In this document: in pieces, positions 58,501-64,000 of the stretch
Position numbering within the stretch: position 1 is the stretch's first letter
How the letters are laid out: the number at the start of each line of letters is the position of its first letter
Origin: Selenomonas sp. oral taxon 892 str. F0426
GTDB taxonomy: Bacteria > Bacillota > Negativicutes > Selenomonadales > Selenomonadaceae
DNA length: 64,000 nt
Assembly (NCBI RefSeq): GCF_000468035.1
Contig: NZ_KI260523.1
Location: forward strand, 124,001 to 188,000
Reading direction: 5' to 3'
Translations under genes and position numbers: made by a program
Notes under the pieces: model-generated
Told to the model about the DNA's origin: nothing
The model's database searches: none
What the model saw: only the letters and a program-made list of their open reading frames with translations

Positions 58501-59352
58501 GTTGTCATCGTTGGTATTCAGAGTCGCATTGAGTTCTCGTTTTACCCCCTCATAGAGTTCTTGATTATGTATGAGCGCATCGATGGTTTTTACGCAGGCC
58601 GCACGCAGGTCATGATCTTCGTTTAGGAGTGCGATCGCCGCCTCATAATCTGTGCAAACTTGAGTGATATTTCTTTGCAGCTCATCTGTGAGCATCCGAA
58701 ATCCTCGGCGCTCCCAACATGGCGCGTCATCGCTTTCCTGCCCCTGTGCAGCCAGCCATGTCATGGGCGATGGCTGGCTGAGCGAAAAGGCGTACAGATC
58801 AAGAATCTCATTTTGCAGCTTCTCATCATCTCCCTTGATTCCACCGTAGGCATCGGCAAAGGATAGAAAGTCCGCTGCAGCGGTCTCATACTCATGTTCA
58901 AGCATCTGCTCAAATACATCGTTTTTCAGCAGATGTATTTCCTGCTCGTTTGCAATCCGGAATGTCGGAGGAATCTCCGTTGCGTCAATGTGCGACTGTA
59001 TCAAGCGCTGGCAAAAGGAATGAAATGTCGAGATGTCCGCTCCCGTGAGCAGGACGCGCTGACGCTCCATAGCACTGATCTGTTCGAATGAACCGCCGCT
59101 TTCGGTCAGGACGTTGATCTCCTCATTGAGTGCCATCTCAATGCGTTCACGCATCTCTGAAGCAGCTGCCTTGGTGAATGTGAGGACAAGGATATGATCC
59201 AGGGACAGCTCTCCTCTGCGTACCTGCGAGATAATGCGTTCGACTAGAACGCGGGTCTTACCGGAACCTGCTGCCGCCGCAACGAGAATGTTCTTTCCTC
59301 GAGTCTCAATCGCTTTTTTTTGATCTTCGGTAAACTGCATCTTCTCTGCCAT
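55582..59352 (-). CDS. addA: ATP-dependent helicase/nuclease subunit A
   Basis: UvrD-like helicase with C-terminal nuclease, the motor of AddAB double-strand-break resection. 1256 residues: Walker A AAAGSGKTRVLVERI near 25, DEYQDTN near 430, GDVKQSIYRFRLADP near 460, IMTIHRSKGLEFPIVF near 820 and the nuclease motif YILLDYKTDRK near 1203. ATG 59352 follows GGAGG and overlaps the addB stop by one base. Confidence 0.96.
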   Translation of the reverse strand: MAEKMQFTEDQKKAIETRGKNILVAAAAGSGKTRVLVERIISQVRRGELSLDHILVLTFTKAAASEMRERIEMALNEEINVLTESGGSFEQISAMERQRVLLTGADISTFHSFCQRLIQSHIDATEIPPTFRIANEQEIHLLKNDVFEQMLEHEYETAAADFLSFADAYGGIKGDDEKLQNEILDLYAFSLSQPSPMTWLAAQGQESDDAPCWERRGFRMLTDELQRNITQVCTDYEAAIALLNEDHDLRAACVKTIDALIHNQELYEGVKRELNATLNTNDDNAWDTFRMEAAAAKKNRKNIPRKAVEEYDAEIGGQLLKLTEKIHAGWDSCITPLPATAQELCETENRANAAIRAYASLAMKFHTALQKEKMARGILDFSDLEHTALTLLCKHPERLQADPTIADPTEIADELRAHYTAIMVDEYQDTNGLQEGILRQIAREHNRFIVGDVKQSIYRFRLADPTLFQNTYEAYRTCSAEGELVTMSENFRSRAEVLEPINEIFSQIMSKEAVEITYDENARLNPGRVFGEISQGKSLAQPLEINLLRADYSVDEEEQGEEERKAFEIEAHFIARRIRELKEDGSVLHNGKRIRNKDIVILLRGAKGRAGILLDALRAENVPAYADDTAGYFEASEIRMVLSLLAVLDNARQDTPLAAILTSPMIGLTMEEMATLRIHTPIGSVYDMLTGATEADLPPELNERAAHALERIRGWRHYALIHSVPELLWMLYRDTGYYDYVGTLPGGVLRQANLRMLIDRAADFERTNERGLFRFLRYIDALKRRRTDLSVARTLGETEDVVRIMTIHRSKGLEFPIVFLANIAGQFNTQDTKGDLLHHAREGIGLLVHENTVTGRQKYDTMSRRKVKAVIRREAMAEEMRILYVAMTRAQEKLILTGTLNISRKGRDALEQLRENCLTYAQTEDTVFPKEAVLGAKCYLDWIALALMRHPDGAVLFDDADDIVRRAPSQQKARFDVRIIDENIRTTQKEAQENEDAILSAVREDQPLPEGDDANRIAEVLGWQYDLRGTSQIHAKTSVTELKRRQAAEDEAVAPLLPAVGDSSNTPQEWEVPRFLRSTEREYLTPMERGTAMHTVMQQLDLGDAADIDAIARQADILLEKGILTEAERKSIEPGKIWKFVGSKLGRRMRDAAAVYRELPFGRLLPAHRYYADATDESDQIFLQGIIDVLFEEENGDYILLDYKTDRKISAAAARARYQFQIDLYRDAIETILGKPVQESYLFLLDTGTEVKMWNI

Positions 59353-62300
59353 CACTCTTCACCTCCCTGCATAATGATTTGTGCAATCTCTTCCATCGCC
59401 GTCTGTGCATTATCCGCAATATCATGGTAGCAGTCCCCCCGCCCAAGATCCGGCTCAAAGGCACAGACGGAGCGATAGGCACAGAAGGTACAGGCATTTC
59501 GATTCTGAAAACGATAAGGAGAGACACGGATATTGCCATGCAGGATCTCCTCGGCTGTCTCACGGATCAGGACAGGCAGATACGAAAGGAGCTGTTCAAA
59601 TTCCTCCCGTGAACGAATGAATTGTGCAGAACTCTTGGAAAGGCTGCCGCCTTTATTGAATGATATGCAGATGTGATCCGACATTTTATCAATCTTCTTC
59701 AAGATCTCTACATCATCGATCAACATACCCGTGAGCACCATGCCGTTTGCAACCTTTTGGTGCAGCGTATGATCGTCCAAACGCACATCGCTCTTGACGA
59801 CGGGATTGACGACGGGCGCGTAGAGCATACCTGCGGGAAACGTTTCCGTGTCACTGAGCAGGGAACGCACAACGAAGAGATAGAGCAGGAGCTGCATTTT
59901 CAGTCCGTGACGAATCTCCGGAAGAAGGAGTGATGTGCTGCCTGTTTTATAGTCAAGTACGAGATAGAGATCCTGCTCTTTGGTCAGGTCAAATCGGTCG
60001 ATCTGTCCACTCAGGGATAGTGTCATCCCGCCCTCCAGCTGAAACTCCATCAAGGGGATGTGATCGCCGCGGCGGCCGAAGCTGATCTCAAACCCGTAGG
60101 GGTGAAAGGAAGATGCCTTTGCCCACGAGGTAAGATGTCGAATGACCTGTTGTGCCGTGCGCCGAATCCGCTCGATCCGGTGGCGGTAAGCTGCGGAACT
60201 CATCAGGATGGAGCTGCGTACACGCGGTACAATTTGCTGCAGCAGTTCATCAATCTTTGCTGCACTTTTGACCTCTGCCGCACACCAGTCATTTGCATGT
60301 TCTCTACGAACCCACTCCCCGTACCCATAGAGAATCTCGTGCAGAAGCGTACCGAAGTCGCTGCTCTGAAACTCATAGACATCGCGTTCTCTGAGACCAA
60401 GTCCATACATTGCGAAGTGACGGAATGGGCATTGACGAAATGTTTCCAGCCGCGTTGTACTTCCACTGATACGGCCGTTACGCGCAAACAGTTTGCCTGC
60501 AATTTGATTGGAGAGTTCTTCCTCTCGCGGTGATGAAAAAAGCCCCCGCACCATCAGTCTCAGCAGCGGCTGCATCGCTGGATTGTTGCGCATCCAGTTG
60601 TAGACATCGCCCCAGAGAGGCCGCATCTTCCCTTGCTCTTTCTGTCCCTGCAAAGCTCCGGCAAGCGATGAAAGCACCGGATATGGGGCAGAGAGAACGA
60701 GATCGTCCTCACGTTCCAGCATGGCGAGCGGAATGGACAGAATATCCGGACAGAGCATGCGCAGACGTGCAATCAGGGGCGATGGAGCGAGCGCTGTTCC
60801 ATCGACGGCGGAAAGTGCATAGGATACCCACAGATATTGACGAGCCTCTGTAAAACCGCGATAGAGCTGATAACGCTCCAAAAAGCTCTGCTCATGACTC
60901 CCGCCAAAGATTGTATGCTGTGTCTTCGCAAGGGATTCGCGAATGGAGAGTCGATCTGCATCCGACAGAACCCCCTGCGGCGATCCGGCACGCGGCATCG
61001 TCCCCGCATTTGCGCCGACAATATACGCTGCACGGATTCCAGCGAGACTGTTCTGATCAAATGCCGCTATTGTGACATGATCCAACCCCGGCGGAATAAG
61101 TGAGATTTCGAGTGCATCCAAGCCATCTCCCAGCAGCTCCTCGAAGTCGCGGGCAGAGATGACCTGATCTCCGCTGACCTCGACCAGCTGTTCGAACAGC
61201 GCCATACAGGAAGACCAGATCTGTCTGTGCGCGGCGGCATCTGCCAGACGCCCTTCTGCATCAGCGGTTCTCCTCCATAGTTCGAGTGTTTTTGACACTT
61301 CAAGCTCCGTGAGAAAGTCATAGAGCGCCTGTGTACGCTCATACGCGGTACTTCCGTCGCGGAAAAGATTCTGCGTTAGGATGGAAAGTGGCGTCGCGAT
61401 ACGTCTTCGGACAGAATCAAGAGCGATCTCCTCGGCAATCCGCAGTGCGTTTTTCTCCGTATCCTGTTCGTCTTCGGGGATCGTACGGCGGATAAAGTTC
61501 CAATCCTCGGTGGCTGTCCACTGTTTCGCTGTACGGATTCCAAATGCCAGACAATAGTTTTCGAGCCGGTCTACGACCTCCTGCCAGTCACTGCAAATCA
61601 AGCTCTCCATATCTTCCGTCAGGACGGGAAAAAATCCCGTACGCAGAGCGCGAAATACCGTATCATAGCCCCAGTTCCGCCATGCGATCTGTGTGGCAGA
61701 ACGCAGGAGTTCGGCGAGCGGGTGATGTGTACTGGAACGCTTTGCATCCAGATAGCACGGAATCCCACAATCCGCAAAAGCAAGTGCCAAGAGATCGCCA
61801 TAGGTATCTATATCGCGCACGAGTACAGCAATCTCACGATAGAGACAGCCCTCCTCCCGTGCGAGGCGCAGGACATCCGCCGCCACTGCCTCCGCTTCAA
61901 GGCGGGGATTGGCTGCCTCCACAAGTTTTAACGCATGATCCTCTGCGGGCGCAAGACGTGCATGTCCGAACAGCTGCGCCTCGACGGCTCTGAGCGAGTA
62001 CTGCTGCATGCGATGCTGTTTCTCCATAAGGCGGATTTTCGGATCCGCCGCCGGATCTAGTTCGGCAAGGAGCTGCACCAGAGCGTGCATTGTCTGATAG
62101 CTGCGTGCAAACAGCCCTGTCTCCATCGTGTTTTCAGGCAGATTGATTTGAACGCGGTCTCCATCACGCTGTCCATCCATTGTTAGGCTTACGTGTATAA
62201 CATCAGCTGTCTGGAAGAGTGCACGAAAAACCGCCATCTCCTGCGGATTGAAAAAGTCAAATCCATCTATCCAAATCTCTGCCCCGCGCAGAAAGGGGGC

Positions 62301-62885
62301 ATCCCCCAGCTGTTCTGCAAGGCGTTCCATACGATCCGTCTGATCGGTCAGGCGTCCCTCCATACGCGCGGAGAGATCGTCCATAATGAGTGCAAGCTCC
62401 TTGAGCTTTTGAGAAAGGCGCCCCTGCGTATGTTCGCCATCATCGGCAGCATCGCGCAAAATTTCGGGACTCAGTCGATAGCGTTTAAGCTCGGCAATGG
62501 TGCGTGCCAGTGTCTCGGTAAAACCGCGCTTGCCGACCGAGCGCGCAAATACCGAAAACGCCCCCTTGTTCTTCAGCAGAATATCCTTGAGGAGGATACG
62601 TCTGCCGATATCGCTGATGCGCGGCAGATGTGCGCCGCCTGTCTCGAGGAGTACCTGCCGTGCAAGGCGGCGAAAACCGAATACATAAGCCTGCAAAAAA
62701 CCCGCGCTGTCCGTCAGCGTCTGTGCGAGGGCGCGCTCTGAAGCATAGGTCATGTGCTCAGGGACGAGGAGAATACGCTGCTTGCCCAGCGGGGCGTGTG
62801 CCAGCTCTTTTGCCATCGCCGTAAGACAGGCATGCGTCTTTCCCGTACCTACACGGCCAATGATAAACTCAAGTTTTGCCGTCAT
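59352..62885 (-). CDS. addB: ATP-dependent helicase/nuclease subunit B
   Basis: 1177 residues. Walker A GRVGTGKTHAC near 10, and an iron-sulfur nuclease domain. The first cysteine is in FRQCPFRHFA near 818 and three others in NACTFCAYRSVCAF near 1130; DLYLVLDYKTGS near 970 is the RecB-like nuclease motif. The four-cysteine arrangement is typical of AddB. ATGA overlap with sbcC. Confidence 0.95.
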   Translation of the reverse strand: MTAKLEFIIGRVGTGKTHACLTAMAKELAHAPLGKQRILLVPEHMTYASERALAQTLTDSAGFLQAYVFGFRRLARQVLLETGGAHLPRISDIGRRILLKDILLKNKGAFSVFARSVGKRGFTETLARTIAELKRYRLSPEILRDAADDGEHTQGRLSQKLKELALIMDDLSARMEGRLTDQTDRMERLAEQLGDAPFLRGAEIWIDGFDFFNPQEMAVFRALFQTADVIHVSLTMDGQRDGDRVQINLPENTMETGLFARSYQTMHALVQLLAELDPAADPKIRLMEKQHRMQQYSLRAVEAQLFGHARLAPAEDHALKLVEAANPRLEAEAVAADVLRLAREEGCLYREIAVLVRDIDTYGDLLALAFADCGIPCYLDAKRSSTHHPLAELLRSATQIAWRNWGYDTVFRALRTGFFPVLTEDMESLICSDWQEVVDRLENYCLAFGIRTAKQWTATEDWNFIRRTIPEDEQDTEKNALRIAEEIALDSVRRRIATPLSILTQNLFRDGSTAYERTQALYDFLTELEVSKTLELWRRTADAEGRLADAAAHRQIWSSCMALFEQLVEVSGDQVISARDFEELLGDGLDALEISLIPPGLDHVTIAAFDQNSLAGIRAAYIVGANAGTMPRAGSPQGVLSDADRLSIRESLAKTQHTIFGGSHEQSFLERYQLYRGFTEARQYLWVSYALSAVDGTALAPSPLIARLRMLCPDILSIPLAMLEREDDLVLSAPYPVLSSLAGALQGQKEQGKMRPLWGDVYNWMRNNPAMQPLLRLMVRGLFSSPREEELSNQIAGKLFARNGRISGSTTRLETFRQCPFRHFAMYGLGLRERDVYEFQSSDFGTLLHEILYGYGEWVRREHANDWCAAEVKSAAKIDELLQQIVPRVRSSILMSSAAYRHRIERIRRTAQQVIRHLTSWAKASSFHPYGFEISFGRRGDHIPLMEFQLEGGMTLSLSGQIDRFDLTKEQDLYLVLDYKTGSTSLLLPEIRHGLKMQLLLYLFVVRSLLSDTETFPAGMLYAPVVNPVVKSDVRLDDHTLHQKVANGMVLTGMLIDDVEILKKIDKMSDHICISFNKGGSLSKSSAQFIRSREEFEQLLSYLPVLIRETAEEILHGNIRVSPYRFQNRNACTFCAYRSVCAFEPDLGRGDCYHDIADNAQTAMEEIAQIIMQGGEE

Positions 62886-64000
62886 AATGCCTCCAAGCCG
62901 CCCTGTGTGAAGCGTGCCTTACTGCCGTTTGCCGTACGCAGCACCTCGAGATGGACAGGGATACGTGCACGCAGCTCCTCCACATGAGAGATGATGCCAA
63001 CGAGTCGCCCACCCTCCTGCTGCACCTCGAGGAGCGCCCTGATAGCAATGTCCAGGGTCTCGCTGTCGAGCGATCCAAAGCCCTCGTCAATAAAAATCAT
63101 GTCGAGGTGCATACCGCCCGCATAGTGCTGCACGACATCGGAAAGTCCGAGTGCCAACGCAAGGGATGCGAGAAAGGTCTCTCCGCCGGACAGTGTGCGC
63201 GAAACACGCGGCAGTCCCGTATACTCATCGAATACATCGATCTCCAGCCCCCACCACTTCCTCTTTTCACCGCCTTCACCGTGTATGAGGCGGTAGCGTC
63301 CGCGGCTCATCATGATAAGTCGTGCGTTCGCGGCCTCAATGACATCACTCAGAATCGAGCGCAGGACGTATGTCTGGAAATGCACCAGATAGGGAGCTTT
63401 CGCTGCCGCAACGGAGGCGAGTTTGCCAATGACACGATAGCGCACTGCACGGGCAGCACCGGCTTTTTCAAGCGCGTCAATGTCCCCCATCATGCGCGTG
63501 AGCGTCTTTTGCCGCTCCGTACGGCTCCCCTGCTCCCGCGCGTGTTCTCGTACCGCTTGATCGGCAGCAGCCTCTGCTGCTTTGAGTGCCTCCATATCGG
63601 GAGCAATGCATCCATCTGCTGCGCTCTTCGCCTGTTGAAACAGCTCCTCTGCAGCCTTGCGCTCGCTGTCATACAGATTCAAACGCTCGCGCACCTTTTC
63701 CAGATGTTTGCTGTCCGCCCACTTTCCCTCAACCGCAGCATGGTATTCCTCCTCGGAGGCGAAGCCTGCTGCGTTCCATGCAGCCGCGTACTCCGTCTGC
63801 GCCGTTCGCGCACGCTGAGATGCCTCCTCAGCGGCACGCAGCGCCGCTGCCTGTGTGCTCTCCGCACGTGCATACGCGGCAGCACTTTCGTTAGCCCGCT
63901 CCAAAGCCTCTGTATATGCCCTTTTTTCCTGTGCCACTTCCTCTTTCAGGCGGTGAATTTCTGCGTCAATTTGTGCGTGGTCGCGGTATTCCTGCGGAAG
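62882..64000 (-). CDS. sbcC: Exonuclease subunit SbcC, C-terminal part (cut by window edge)
   Basis: 372 codons are visible and the frame stays open to the window end. Coiled-coil rich in Ala/Glu/Arg, then an ABC head with RTLSGGETFLASLALALG, Walker B LDMIFIDEGFGSLD and SHVEELRARI. SbcC pairs with the SbcD nuclease to open DNA ends and hairpins. Its gene ends four bases into addB, forming one repair operon. Confidence 0.92.
   Translation of the reverse strand, partial: LPQEYRDHAQIDAEIHRLKEEVAQEKRAYTEALERANESAAAYARAESTQAAALRAAEEASQRARTAQTEYAAAWNAAGFASEEEYHAAVEGKWADSKHLEKVRERLNLYDSERKAAEELFQQAKSAADGCIAPDMEALKAAEAAADQAVREHAREQGSRTERQKTLTRMMGDIDALEKAGAARAVRYRVIGKLASVAAAKAPYLVHFQTYVLRSILSDVIEAANARLIMMSRGRYRLIHGEGGEKRKWWGLEIDVFDEYTGLPRVSRTLSGGETFLASLALALGLSDVVQHYAGGMHLDMIFIDEGFGSLDSETLDIAIRALLEVQQEGGRLVGIISHVEELRARIPVHLEVLRTANGSKARFTQGGLEAL

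Noticed and set aside
1-64000. CRISPR array, tRNA or rRNA genes, integrated phage or transposase
   Set aside because: No regularly spaced direct repeats, tRNA-like cloverleaf or mobile-element protein was recognised anywhere in the window.

Overview
The window reads as a chromosomal segment of a Gram-negative-walled Firmicute of the class Negativicutes, most like Selenomonas or a close relative. The genus is an inference. The core genes are Firmicute-type: short HisG with HisZ, a YerC repressor, AddAB rather than RecBCD, MutS2, ScpA/ScpB and class II aldolase. The window also holds a TonB-dependent outer-membrane receptor, which implies a second membrane. Most of the segment is dense housekeeping DNA with genes packed in overlapping operons, mainly on the minus strand. 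No rRNA, tRNA, CRISPR array, integrase or transposase was seen.

Layout: 1-5.6 kb carries histidine biosynthesis on the minus strand (yerC, hisZ, an HD-domain gene, then hisG, hisD and a partial hisC), with a plus-strand 2-hydroxyacid dehydrogenase between the two his blocks. 5.6-12 kb has a membrane fusion protein, alaS and ftsK. 12-17.6 kb has rpsO, pnp, a cobalamin adenosyltransferase, S-adenosylhomocysteine hydrolase and an MTA/SAH deaminase. 17.7-24.3 kb has ribF, murB, trmL, ilvD, a second cobalamin adenosyltransferase and a surface SGNH hydrolase. 24.3-31.3 kb holds queA, a SpoIID-like protein, queH, ruvB, ruvA, ruvC, yebC and tyrS. 31.3-45.5 kb holds a class A penicillin-binding protein, mutS2, a U32 protein, scpB, scpA, an M50 protease, a Nudix hydrolase, ftsY and smc. 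This is a chromosome-organisation and secretion cluster read from a strong promoter in front of smc.

45.6-49.2 kb switches strand often: class II aldolase, an orphan zinc/manganese-type binding lipoprotein with a candidate operator, tadA, a small unknown protein and a HIT protein. 49.2-55.6 kb is the most unusual part, a metal-chelate uptake locus. It has a structured leader with its own intrinsic terminator, a TonB-dependent receptor whose frame is intact over 671 codons except for three internal stop codons, a palindromic repeat element, a DUF364-type protein and a complete binding protein/permease/ATPase importer. 55.6-64 kb is a double-strand-break repair operon, sbcC (partial), addB and addA.

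Many starts are TTG or GTG. They were chosen by Shine-Dalgarno spacing, so several proteins here are shorter than the longest open frame.
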